Shown here piece by piece: positions 8,028-15,654 of a stretch of DNA of 64,000 nt. The number at the start of each line of letters is the position of its first letter. The stretch's first letter is position 1. The notes beneath the pieces are model-generated. The model saw only the letters and a program-made list of their open reading frames with translations, did no database searches and had not been told where the DNA came from. The position numbers were made by a program, and so were the translations under genes. This DNA comes from Rhodococcus sp. 06-235-1A (lineage in GTDB: Bacteria; Actinomycetota; Actinomycetes; Mycobacteriales; Mycobacteriaceae), in NCBI RefSeq assembly GCF_002258785.1, contig NZ_NOYI01000027.1, forward strand, positions 248,001 through 312,000. Reading direction: 5' to 3'.

Positions 8028-8870
8028 TCAGGGCGCGCGGACCCCGGTTGCCACCAGTGTCCCGAGATCGATCGAATCGATCCCGCGCTCGGTCAGCAGC
8101 GCAGAGAACTCGGCCCGGATCTGCGTGCGAGTTCCGTCGTCGAACGGAGTCAACGCACCGCGCAGTGCGCTGCCCAGCACGAAATCCCACACGAACGATT
8201 CGGTTGCCGGTACGTGATTGGACAGCTCGACGACTCGAACGTCGGACGTTCCCGCGGCGGTGAGCCAGGCACCGAGGAGATCCGCTGTCTCCATCCTGCG
8301 GATCGGGTGATCGTCGACTCCGGCCGTCGGATCGGGCGCAGGGCCTGCGCTCGGCGGCCAGTGTCTGCCGATCACGTCGAAGAACGCGCCCGAATAGTCC
8401 CTGACCGAGCCCTGGCGCCACACCGTCACTCCGACGCGCCCGCCCGGGCGAACCAACGAGACGAGTCGCGCAAAGTCCTGCTCTGGATCGGGAAGGAAGA
8501 AGATGCCGTACGAGCAGGCCAGAGCGTCGTATCCGGCGTCGGGAACGGTCGACGGCGGTTCCCACACGGTGGCGTCGGCGAGAACGAAATCGATGTTGCG
8601 CAGAGCTCGATCGGTGGCCTTCACCCGGCCCACCTCCAACAGGCCGTCGGCGAGGTCGATGGCGTGCACGATGCCGTCGGGTCCGACGGCGGCCGCCGCA
8701 GGAATCGCCGACGCCCCGGTGCCGGAGCATACGTCCAGAACGGCCTCGCCGGACGCCAACTCGAGCGCGAAGGCGAGCGACTGCCCCGCCGGACCCCAGA
8801 CCTGCGGCGTCACCGCGTCGAATTCCCTGCTGGTGGCATTGAAGGTGGCGGCGAGCGATGCTGCGGTCAT
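8028..8870 (-). CDS. Class I SAM-dependent methyltransferase
   Basis: A protein of about 280 residues with a class I methyltransferase fold. Motif I is VLDVCSGTGASAIPAA, the acidic strand-2 end is IVHAIDLADGLLEVGR, and motif IV-like ALACSYGIFFLPDPEQDFAR and the post-motif VRPGGRVGVTVW follow. The ATG at 8870 is used because an upstream ATG at 8936 would overlap the divergent deoC start at 8930. The substrate is unknown. It ends 13 bp before purU on the same strand, so they may be one transcript. Confidence 0.82.
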   Translation of the reverse strand: MTAASLAATFNATSREFDAVTPQVWGPAGQSLAFALELASGEAVLDVCSGTGASAIPAAAAVGPDGIVHAIDLADGLLEVGRVKATDRALRNIDFVLADATVWEPPSTVPDAGYDALACSYGIFFLPDPEQDFARLVSLVRPGGRVGVTVWRQGSVRDYSGAFFDVIGRHWPPSAGPAPDPTAGVDDHPIRRMETADLLGAWLTAAGTSDVRVVELSNHVPATESFVWDFVLGSALRGALTPFDDGTRTQIRAEFSALLTERGIDSIDLGTLVATGVRAP

Positions 8871-8929
8871 GAGGAAAAATCGTAGACCGCCAAGGCTACG
8901 AAAGGGCGTGCTGTGAAAAGCTGGACTGC

Positions 8930-9580
8930 ATGACACTCACCCGCGCTGCGCTCGCCGACATGGTCGACCACACGCTGCTCAAGCCGGAAGCGACGACGGC
9001 CGATGTGGCCGCTCTCATCGAGGAGGGCCGCGAGCTCGGGGTGCTCGCGGTGTGCGTCTCGCCGTCGATGTTGCCGATTCGCGCCGAGGGAATGCTCACC
9101 GCCGTCGTCGCCGGATTCCCGTCGGGCAAGCATCATTCGTTGATCAAGGGATCCGAGGCGCGTCTCGCGGTGCAGCAAGGTGCCGACGAGGTCGACATGG
9201 TGATCGACGTCGGAGCGGCCATTGCGGGGGACTACAACGCAGTATTGGCCGACATCGTCACCGTTCGCGAAGGCATCGGCAATGCCGTACTCAAGGTGAT
9301 CATCGAGTCTGCAGCCCTGTCCGACGAGGCAATCGTCGAGGTCTGCCGCGCTGCCGAGAAGGCCGGTGCCGACTTCGTCAAGACATCCACAGGCTTCCAT
9401 CCGGCCGGCGGCGCGAGCGTCGAAGCGGTGCGGCTGATGGCGGAGACCGTAGGCGGTCGCCTGGGCGTCAAGGCCAGCGGCGGCATCCGGACCACGGAGG
9501 CCGCCCTGGCGATGATCGACGCGGGCGCAACACGATTGGGGCTGTCGGGTACCCGCGCGGTGCTGGACGGGTTGAACTAG
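8930..9580 (+). CDS. deoC: Deoxyribose-phosphate aldolase
   Basis: A 216-residue TIM-barrel aldolase of the DeoC family. VDHTLLKPEATTADV is the usual N-terminus, VAGFPSGKHHS and GADEVDMVIDVGA carry the conserved acid and loop residues, and the Schiff-base lysine lies in GADFVKTSTGF. GVKASGGIRTTEAALAMI supplies the second lysine and phosphate loop. It splits 2-deoxyribose-5-phosphate into glyceraldehyde-3-phosphate and acetaldehyde in deoxynucleoside catabolism. The same gene holds this position in mycobacteria. It fits functionally with the nucleoside importer at 23.8-28.9 kb. Confidence 0.94.
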   Translation: MTLTRAALADMVDHTLLKPEATTADVAALIEEGRELGVLAVCVSPSMLPIRAEGMLTAVVAGFPSGKHHSLIKGSEARLAVQQGADEVDMVIDVGAAIAGDYNAVLADIVTVREGIGNAVLKVIIESAALSDEAIVEVCRAAEKAGADFVKTSTGFHPAGGASVEAVRLMAETVGGRLGVKASGGIRTTEAALAMIDAGATRLGLSGTRAVLDGLN

Positions 9581-9593
9581 AGCGACTGCGTCG

Positions 9594-9639
9594 CACGTGC
9601 GCGGTAACTCGTAGTCCACTACGAGTTACCGCGCACGTG
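9594..9639. terminator. Bidirectional hairpin, copy A of the CGTAG/CTACG family
   Basis: A perfect inverted repeat with 22-bp arms around the loop CC. It starts CACGTGCGCGG and the stem top is ACTCGTAGT-cc-ACTACGAGT. It sits between the convergent deoC and DUF2993 genes, ending 3 bp before the latter's stop. Related hairpins lie at 16940, 45344 and 61038. Confidence 0.85.
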
Positions 9640-9642
9640 GGG

Positions 9643-10389
9643 CTACGCGACCAGCGAGCAACCCTCGGGCGTCGGCTGGTTCTGATCCTGCTGGGTCACG
9701 GGAATCGTGTACTGCCCGCCTTCGAGTGTGAGCTCGATGCCGGAGTCGGTGACGGTCAACGACGTCGGAGTCATGTCCAACGGGTACGCCTGCAGGCTGT
9801 CGGTCAGCACTCCGACGACCGAGTCGACCAGATCGGTCGGGATCCCGAGACCGAGAATCGAGGCGTCGACGGTCTGGAAGTCGACCCGGCCGTCCGCGAC
9901 CTGCGGCTTGACGGTCAGCTTCGCGAGCGCGCCGACGGCGAATTCGAGGGTGCCCGCCGACGCGTCCGAGGTGACGCCCGAGACGATCGCGCCGATGCCC
10001 TGGCTCTGCAGGGTGCGGGTGATGCCGTCGGTGGACCACGAGATGTCCGCACTCGAGCTGCCGATGGTGCCGCCGGAATCGGCGGTCTGCGTCAGGTTCA
10101 GATCGCGTGCCTCGGCGTGCACGACCATGCCCTCGGCGGGGCCGAAGCGAGCGTCGTCGCTGTCGACGGTCACCGAGGAGACCTTCTTGTCCACCAACGA
10201 GAGCAATACCGGCTTGAAGCCGAGACCGACCTCGACCTGGCTACCGAGTTCGGATTCGAGCTGGCCGGCCAGGCACGACTTGATCTGTTGACGCACGAAC
10301 AACTCGCCACCGATGACGGCGACGAGGAGAACGACAACGACGGAGACTGCGATCAACGGCACGCTGCTGCGCTTGGCTGTGGATGACAT
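9643..10389 (-). CDS. DUF2993 domain protein with N-terminal membrane anchor
   Basis: A 248-residue protein. The single N-terminal hydrophobic helix (PLIAVSVVVVLLVAVIGGEL) is followed by the DUF2993 domain, containing CLAGQLESELGSQVEVGLGF and DARFGPAEGMVVHAEARDLN. The mycobacterial family member LmeA acts in the periplasm in lipomannan elongation, but that function should not be transferred without testing. It lies where Rv0479c lies in M. tuberculosis, convergent with deoC. Confidence 0.82.
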   Translation of the reverse strand: MSSTAKRSSVPLIAVSVVVVLLVAVIGGELFVRQQIKSCLAGQLESELGSQVEVGLGFKPVLLSLVDKKVSSVTVDSDDARFGPAEGMVVHAEARDLNLTQTADSGGTIGSSSADISWSTDGITRTLQSQGIGAIVSGVTSDASAGTLEFAVGALAKLTVKPQVADGRVDFQTVDASILGLGIPTDLVDSVVGVLTDSLQAYPLDMTPTSLTVTDSGIELTLEGGQYTIPVTQQDQNQPTPEGCSLVA

Positions 10390-10470
10390 TCCCGGCAGTC
10401 TTCCCGATGATTCTGAGCAAGCTCTGTGAAACCCGCCGAACCCATGTCACGGAAACCAAAGTTTGTGATC

Positions 10471-10500
10471 TATAACACATTTTGACGTACGCTTGCGTCA
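10471..10500 (+). promoter_or_regulatory. Promoter and candidate operator of the AbiEi-like gene
   Basis: A TATAAC -10-like hexamer at 10471-10476 lies 24 bp before the ATG at 10500. Between them TGACG (10483-10487) and CGTCA (10496-10500) form an inverted repeat that overlaps the start codon. AbiEi antitoxins are known to autorepress from repeats at their promoter, so this is a plausible self-operator. This is inferred by eye. Confidence 0.4.
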
Positions 10501-11087
10501 TGAGTACGACAGGACCGAGTGTGCAGGAACTGCACTCGCTCGCCACTCGTCAGGACGGCTACTTCACAGCCGAGCAGGCCGGCGAGCTCGGCTTCGATCC
10601 GGCAATGGTTCGCGTCAACCTGGCCACGGCTACGTGGACTCGCGTCGAGCGAAACCTGTTCCGGCTCGGGCAATGGCCCCACAGCGAGCTCGAAGTGTTC
10701 GCCATGTGGTGCGCCTGGTTCGGCGGCGAGGCAGTGATCTCGCACCAGAGCGCCGCAGAGCTACACGGATTCGGGCATCTGCACCCGCAATTCGTCCACC
10801 TCTGTGCGTTCGGAGACCTACGCCTGACCGACACCCGACTTGCCGTTCACCGTCTGCGACTCGAACCACGAGATGTCGAATCGGCGGGCACGTTCAACAT
10901 CACCACGCCGGTGCGAACAGTGCTCGATCTCGCCGCAGGAGGAATCTCGCAGATCACTCTCGACGAGGTGGTGTGCGACGCCGTCGCGATCGGTCGCGTC
11001 GACCCGCAAGCGCTGTACTCCGAGGCGGGCAGCAGCACCGATCGAGTGGCCGAACGCGTCGAGCTGGCGTTGTCGGCCTGCACGTAG
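10500..11087 (+). CDS. Type IV TA AbiEi antitoxin-domain protein, no toxin partner seen
   Basis: A 195-residue protein. The N-terminal winged helix of the AbiEi_4/mycobacterial type has ATRQDGYFTAEQAGELGF and VRVNLATATWTRVERNLFRL. The C-terminal part contains FAMWCAWFGGEAVISHQSAA and TTPVRTVLDLAAGGIS. The family is the antitoxin half of AbiE systems, whose toxin AbiEii is a nucleotidyltransferase normally encoded just downstream. Here the next gene is a methyltransferase on the other strand, so the protein is solitary and may act only as a transcription factor. The start is ATG 10500, with candidate promoter elements just upstream. Confidence 0.78.
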   Translation: MSTTGPSVQELHSLATRQDGYFTAEQAGELGFDPAMVRVNLATATWTRVERNLFRLGQWPHSELEVFAMWCAWFGGEAVISHQSAAELHGFGHLHPQFVHLCAFGDLRLTDTRLAVHRLRLEPRDVESAGTFNITTPVRTVLDLAAGGISQITLDEVVCDAVAIGRVDPQALYSEAGSSTDRVAERVELALSACT

Positions 11088-11092
11088 CCGAT

Positions 11093-11815
11093 TCACGATG
11101 CCGGCGCAACCGTCGCCCAAGGCACCGTGAGTACGTTGTCGCGCATGCGTCGGCGGGGGAGTGTGATCGGAAGCCCCTGTTCGGCAAGCACTGTCAGAGC
11201 AGCGCGCCAGCGGACTCGGGGGCCGAAGGGTGCCAGTGGTGCCGAGACCGACCACGCTCGATCTGCGCGCTGCAGCAGATCGTGCACGAACTCACCCTCG
11301 ATGTTGCGGTGTATCAATACCTTAGGGAGTCGCTCCGCGATGTCCGACGGCATCTCGACGTCGAACGGATCCCACGCCAGGGTCAGAGACCGCGGCCCTT
11401 CGGAGTCCAGGAGGACCCAGGCGCAGCGTCTACCCAACTCGTCGCAGGTACCGTCCACCAGCAGGCCGCCGGGTGCCAAGCGAGACTGAATGCGTTGCCA
11501 GGCAGCAGGAACCGCGTCCTCGGGATATTGCCGCAGTACGTTGAATGCCCGTACCAGGTTCGGGCGCAGCCCGGCCAACTCGAATCCCCCGCGAGCGAAC
11601 TCCACGCCGCCAGTTCCCGGAACGACTCGGGCGGGGTCGATCTCGAGTCCGGTGACACGGAGGTCGGGCCTGACGGTGCGCAACCGCCCGGCGAGTTCGA
11701 GGGTCGTGTTCGGCATCGCCCCGTACCCGAGGTCGACGACGAGGGGATCCGGTGATTCGCGCAGGACGCGTCGAACATCGGAGTTGTGCATCAGCCACCG
11801 GTCGCTACGACGCAA
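11093..11815 (-). CDS. Class I SAM-dependent methyltransferase-like protein
   Basis: About 240 residues. VVDLGYGAMPNTTLELAGRL is a motif I variant, VTGLEIDPARV ends strand 2, and GGLLVDGTCDELGRRCAWVL lies in the C-terminal half. The first plausible start codon is TTG 11815. The frame stays open upstream to about 11874 and there encodes ITRGTTGINRLRRSDRW, which looks like conserved N-terminal sequence, so the real start may be further upstream at an unusual codon. It lies about 55 bp downstream of the DUF2505 pair on the same strand. Substrate unknown. Confidence 0.72.
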   Translation of the reverse strand: MRRSDRWLMHNSDVRRVLRESPDPLVVDLGYGAMPNTTLELAGRLRTVRPDLRVTGLEIDPARVVPGTGGVEFARGGFELAGLRPNLVRAFNVLRQYPEDAVPAAWQRIQSRLAPGGLLVDGTCDELGRRCAWVLLDSEGPRSLTLAWDPFDVEMPSDIAERLPKVLIHRNIEGEFVHDLLQRADRAWSVSAPLAPFGPRVRWRAALTVLAEQGLPITLPRRRMRDNVLTVPWATVAPAS

Positions 11816-11870
11816 CCGATTGATGCCGGTGGTGCCGCGGGTGATGACGCCTTCAGGCCCCTTCAGTGGG

Positions 11871-12374
11871 CTAGGCGTTCTTCTCGAGCCAGTCGGCGGT
11901 CACTTCGCCCTCACCGCGCCACAGGTCGATGAGGTTGACGAGCATGAGCTGCTCGAGTTTGCCGCCGATGAACGGCAGGAAGACCTTGGCCTCGGAAGAG
12001 GTGCGCAGGGTCGAACCACCATTGGTCGGGAAGAGCGAGGTGGTGCCCTTCAGCGAACCCGGGCCGGCCGGAATCGACGCGTCGTAGTGACCCGCAGTGA
12101 CTTCCTCGAAGGCGTCGAAGTGCACGTTGCGGGTGATGACCATGTCTTTCTTCATCACCGTCTGCGCGATATCGGGCAGCTCGGTCCGCGGGATGACGTG
12201 GTGCATCACGATGTCGATTCCGGCGTCGGACACCTCGAAGCTCTTCAGCTCGTTCTCCGAGTACTTACGCATCTCCTCGATGCGCGCATCCCAGTGATCG
12301 CGACTGGACAGCGCTGCATAGACCTGCTGCGTCGAGTGGGTGAACCGGGCGGAGTAGTTCATTCGGCGAGCCAT
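11871..12374 (-). CDS. DUF2505 domain protein (SRPBCC-like), second of two
   Basis: A 167-residue protein of the DUF2505 family, a START/SRPBCC-like fold. It opens MNYSARFTHSTQQVYAALSS and includes DAGIDIVMHHVIP and the C-terminal GKLEQLMLVNLIDLW. It is a paralogue of the adjacent gene starting at 12895. Function is unknown; the fold often binds lipids or hydrophobic ligands. It ends 11 bp after the neighbour's stop region, so the two are one transcription unit. Confidence 0.82.
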   Translation of the reverse strand: MARRMNYSARFTHSTQQVYAALSSRDHWDARIEEMRKYSENELKSFEVSDAGIDIVMHHVIPRTELPDIAQTVMKKDMVITRNVHFDAFEEVTAGHYDASIPAGPGSLKGTTSLFPTNGGSTLRTSSEAKVFLPFIGGKLEQLMLVNLIDLWRGEGEVTADWLEKNA

Positions 12375-12385
12375 AGTGCGCCAGG

Positions 12386-12895
12386 CTAGCTGTTCGCCTG
12401 TGCGGCAATCCAGTTACCGGTGAAGTCCTGCTCGTTGTCGATGAGGGACAGCACCTGCTCGCTGATCATCGATTCGATCTTGCCGCCGAAGATGGGGACC
12501 TTGACCTCGGTGGTGCCGGCCAGCGCAATGGTCGTCGTATCGCCCTTGGCATCGAGAGTGGTGGTGCCGGTGATGCGAGCCGGTGCCCCCTCCACGGTGG
12601 CTCCGAACGTGCCGTCGGCGTGGGTGCCGTCGAACGGTCCCCAGCTCTCGGTGCGTTCGATGATGAGGTCGCCCTTCTTGAAGGCGGTCACCGCGGACGG
12701 CAACTCCTCTTCGGGGACGGACTGGGTCATGACGACGTCGATGGTGCCGTCGCCGACGGTGACGCTCTTCAAGCTGGCACCGGGGCCGCCGATCTGCTCG
12801 ATGCGGTCCTTCCAGTACTGCTCGGATGTCAGCGCTGCGTGGACCTTGTCGGCGGAGGCGGGCACAGTCGAGCTGTGCTCAATGGGGCGAGGCAT
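12386..12895 (-). CDS. DUF2505 domain protein (SRPBCC-like), first of two
   Basis: A 169-residue protein aligned throughout with its downstream neighbour: IEHSSTVPASADKVHAALTS at the start, DGTIDVVMTQSVPEEELP in the middle, and GKIESMISEQVLSLIDNEQD at the end. The pair is a tandem duplication that has diverged strongly. A DUF2505 gene is expected near murB in mycobacteria (Rv0481c by position). It is divergent from murB, with 57 bp between the starts. Confidence 0.82.
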   Translation of the reverse strand: MPRPIEHSSTVPASADKVHAALTSEQYWKDRIEQIGGPGASLKSVTVGDGTIDVVMTQSVPEEELPSAVTAFKKGDLIIERTESWGPFDGTHADGTFGATVEGAPARITGTTTLDAKGDTTTIALAGTTEVKVPIFGGKIESMISEQVLSLIDNEQDFTGNWIAAQANS

Positions 12896-12952
12896 CCACG
12901 CAGGTTACCGGGTGACTCTTCGCGCCATGCGCGACCGGTAGCGTGAGAGTCC

Positions 12953-13969
12953 GTGCCTACTGCAATTTCGGAGCTCACCACCATCCGCGTGGGTGGCCCG
13001 GCCCGTGAATTCACTGTCGCGACGAACGCCGACGAGTTGGTCTCCCTGGTGCGTGATGCGGATCGCGCAGGGACGGACGTGCTGGTCGTCGGCGGGGGAT
13101 CCAACCTGGTCGTCGGCGACGAGGGGTTCGACGGCCGAGTGGTTCGGGTGACCGGGTCGCGGCTGGAGATAGACGGCGAGATCGTGACGGTCGACGCGGG
13201 CGTCGAGTGGGATGCTGTCGTCCAGGCGACGATCGATGCGGGACTGTCCGGGATGGAAGCGCTCTCGGGCATTCCCGGAACCACCGGCGCGACGCCGATC
13301 CAGAACGTCGGTGCGTACGGAGCGTCGACGTCGGAGCTGTTGCACAGTCTCACCGTCTACGACCGCGAGACCGAGGTGACGGCGGTGTGGACGCCGGAGC
13401 AGTGCGGCTTCGGTACCCATCGGTCGTCGGTGTTCAAGCGATCCTCGCGGTACGTGATTCTGGATGTGACGTTTGCGCTGAAGAAGACGACCGAGTCGCT
13501 TCCGGTGCGCTACGCAGCGTTGTCGGAGCGTCTGGATGTGCAGATCGGCGACGTAGTACCGGTACCGGACGTGCGCGCGGCCGTACTGGCTCTGCGCGGC
13601 GAACGCGGCATGGTCCTCGACGCAGACGACCACGACACGTGGAGCGTTGGATCGTTCTTCCTCAACCCGGTACTGCGGGAAGTGCCCGAGGCCGCCGCGC
13701 ACGCGCCCCACTTCCCCGACCCCGCGGGAACCAAGATCCCGGCGGCCTGGCTGATTCAGAACGCAGGCTTTCCGCGCGGCTACGGGACCGAATTCGGCCG
13801 CGGGACCGCAGCCCTGTCGTCCAAACACGTGCTCGCCATCACCAACAGGGGCGGTGCAACGGCGTCGGACATCATGGCTCTTGCCGCACACGTCCGCGAC
13901 GGTGTGCAGGAGAAGTTCGGCGTCACGCTGACGCCCGAGTGTGACCTCGTCAACTGCGCGCTGGGTTAG
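12953..13969 (+). CDS. murB: UDP-N-acetylmuramate dehydrogenase (UDP-GlcNAc-enolpyruvate reductase)
   Basis: A 338-residue FAD enzyme. TTIRVGGPAREF and VLVVGGGSNLVVGDEGF form the FAD-binding domain, SGIPGTTGATPIQNVGAYG is the conserved substrate loop, and CGFGTHRSSVFKR holds the substrate arginine. GSFFLNP carries the active-site serine and TLTPECDLV the catalytic glutamate. It reduces UDP-GlcNAc-enolpyruvate to UDP-MurNAc in the cytoplasm. Start GTG 12953. It is followed 61 bp later by namH, whose substrate is the MurB product. Confidence 0.94.
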   Translation: MPTAISELTTIRVGGPAREFTVATNADELVSLVRDADRAGTDVLVVGGGSNLVVGDEGFDGRVVRVTGSRLEIDGEIVTVDAGVEWDAVVQATIDAGLSGMEALSGIPGTTGATPIQNVGAYGASTSELLHSLTVYDRETEVTAVWTPEQCGFGTHRSSVFKRSSRYVILDVTFALKKTTESLPVRYAALSERLDVQIGDVVPVPDVRAAVLALRGERGMVLDADDHDTWSVGSFFLNPVLREVPEAAAHAPHFPDPAGTKIPAAWLIQNAGFPRGYGTEFGRGTAALSSKHVLAITNRGGATASDIMALAAHVRDGVQEKFGVTLTPECDLVNCALG

Positions 13970-14030
13970 AGCCACCGAAAACGGCGCATACGATGGAGCT
14001 TTGTACGTCGGGCTCGTAGGAGGTAAATCA

Positions 14031-15581
14031 GTGCAGGTCACCAGCGTGGGACATGCGGGATTCCATATTCGGACCGAGGCCGGGAGCATCCTGTGCGATC
14101 CGTGGGTGAACCCGTCGTTCTACGCGTCGTGGTTCCCGTTCCCCGACAACTCGGGACTGGACTGGGACGCTCTGGGCGACTGCGACTACCTCTACGTCTC
14201 GCACCTGCACAAGGACCACTTCGATCCGCGGAACCTGGCCGAACACGTCAACAAGGACGCGACGGTGCTGCTGCCGGACTATCCGGTGCTCGATCTCAAG
14301 CAGGAGCTCGAGAAGCTCGGCTTCCACAAGTTCTACGAGACGACCGACTCGGTCAAACACACGATCTCCGGGCCCAAGGGCGATCTCGACATCATGATCA
14401 TCGCGCTGCGCGCGCCCGCGGACGGGCCGATCGGTGACTCGGGGCTGGTTGTCTCCGACGGCAAGACCGTCGCGTTCAACATGAACGACGCGCGGCCGGT
14501 GGACCTGGACGTCATGACCGAGAATTTCGGTCCCGTGGACGTGCACATGCTGCAGTACTCGGGCGCGATCTGGTACCCGATGGTCTACGACATGGTGGCG
14601 CGCGCCAAGAAGAACTTCGGCATCCAGAAGCGGCAACGGCAGATGGATCGAGCGCGCCAGTACATCGAGCAGGTCGGCTCCACATGGGTCATTCCGTCCG
14701 CCGGCCCGCCGTGCTTCCTCGACGACGAACTGCGCTTCCTCAACGACGTCTACGGCGACCCGGCCAACGTGTTCCCGGACCAGATGGTGTTTCTCGAGCA
14801 GATGCGCCTGCACGGGCACGACAAGGGCCTGCTGATGATGCCCGGCACCGCTGCAACGTTCGACGGTTCCGAGCTGCTCTCGCACGAGCATCCCATTCCC
14901 ACCGCCGAGGCGGAGGCCATCTTCACCACCGGCAAGGCCGAGTACATCGAGGCCTACGCCCAGCGTCAGGCATCGGTCATCGCGGCCGAGAAAGCGGGCT
15001 GGGCTCCGGCCGAGGGCGAGCCGCTGCTCGAGCCGCTTCGGGGTCTGTTCGAGCCGATCATGGCGCAGACGGACCTGATCTGCGACGGCATCGGCTACCC
15101 CGTCGGGATCACTATGGGTGACGAGACCGTCGTGCTGGACTTTCCGAAAAGGATTGTGCGCGAACCGATCTCGAACGAGAAGTTCCGTTACAGCTTCACC
15201 GTTCCGCCGGAGCTGGTACGTACCGCAGTACGCGACCGGGAGCCGGATTGGGTCAACTCGATCTTCCTGTCCACCCGCTTCCGCGCCCGACGCGTCGGCG
15301 GCTACAACGAATTCCTGTACACGTTCTTCAAATGCCTCACCGACGAACGCATCGCCTACGCCGACGGCTGGTTCTCCGAGGCGCACGACGACACCGCCAC
15401 GATCACGATGGGCGGCTACGAAATCCAGCGCCGCTGCCCACACCTGAAAGCGGACCTGACGAAATTCGGCATCGTCGAGGGCAAGAAGCTCACCTGCAAC
15501 CTGCACGGCTGGGACTGGAACCTCGAAACCGGCCGCTGTCTGACGTCGAAGGGTCACGAGCTGCGCACGCAGAAGCTCTGA
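14031..15581 (+). CDS. namH: UDP-N-acetylmuramate hydroxylase-like MBL-Rieske protein
   Basis: A 516-residue protein joining a metallo-beta-lactamase fold to a C-terminal Rieske [2Fe-2S] domain. The MBL metal motif is SHLHKDHFD near residue 60. The Rieske ligands are RRCPH and TCNLHGWDW near residues 465-490. This is the architecture, and as I remember it the length, of NamH, the CMP-sialate-hydroxylase relative that turns UDP-MurNAc into UDP-N-glycolyl-MurNAc. Position directly after murB, whose product is its substrate, strongly supports the call; in M. tuberculosis namH (Rv3818) is elsewhere. Start GTG 14031 has AGGAGGT at 14018-14024; an upstream in-frame extension overlaps murB and is unlikely. 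Confidence 0.82.
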   Translation: MQVTSVGHAGFHIRTEAGSILCDPWVNPSFYASWFPFPDNSGLDWDALGDCDYLYVSHLHKDHFDPRNLAEHVNKDATVLLPDYPVLDLKQELEKLGFHKFYETTDSVKHTISGPKGDLDIMIIALRAPADGPIGDSGLVVSDGKTVAFNMNDARPVDLDVMTENFGPVDVHMLQYSGAIWYPMVYDMVARAKKNFGIQKRQRQMDRARQYIEQVGSTWVIPSAGPPCFLDDELRFLNDVYGDPANVFPDQMVFLEQMRLHGHDKGLLMMPGTAATFDGSELLSHEHPIPTAEAEAIFTTGKAEYIEAYAQRQASVIAAEKAGWAPAEGEPLLEPLRGLFEPIMAQTDLICDGIGYPVGITMGDETVVLDFPKRIVREPISNEKFRYSFTVPPELVRTAVRDREPDWVNSIFLSTRFRARRVGGYNEFLYTFFKCLTDERIAYADGWFSEAHDDTATITMGGYEIQRRCPHLKADLTKFGIVEGKKLTCNLHGWDWNLETGRCLTSKGHELRTQKL

Positions 15582-15593
15582 CTCTGCTGTGAG

Positions 15594-15628
15594 ACTGCCC
15601 CCAAAACGACCCGGAAAAGTGGGGCAGT
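15594..15628 (+). terminator. Hairpin between namH and the L,D-transpeptidase gene
   Basis: ACTGCCCC at 15594-15601 pairs with GGGGCAGT at 15621-15628 across a 19-nt loop containing CCAAAACGACCCGG. It lies 13 bp after the namH stop and ends before the transpeptidase start at 15655. It may be a terminator, an attenuator-like hairpin or a dispersed repeat. Confidence 0.5.
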
Positions 15629-15654
15629 TCGCAGACGCAGGTACGTTGGATAAC

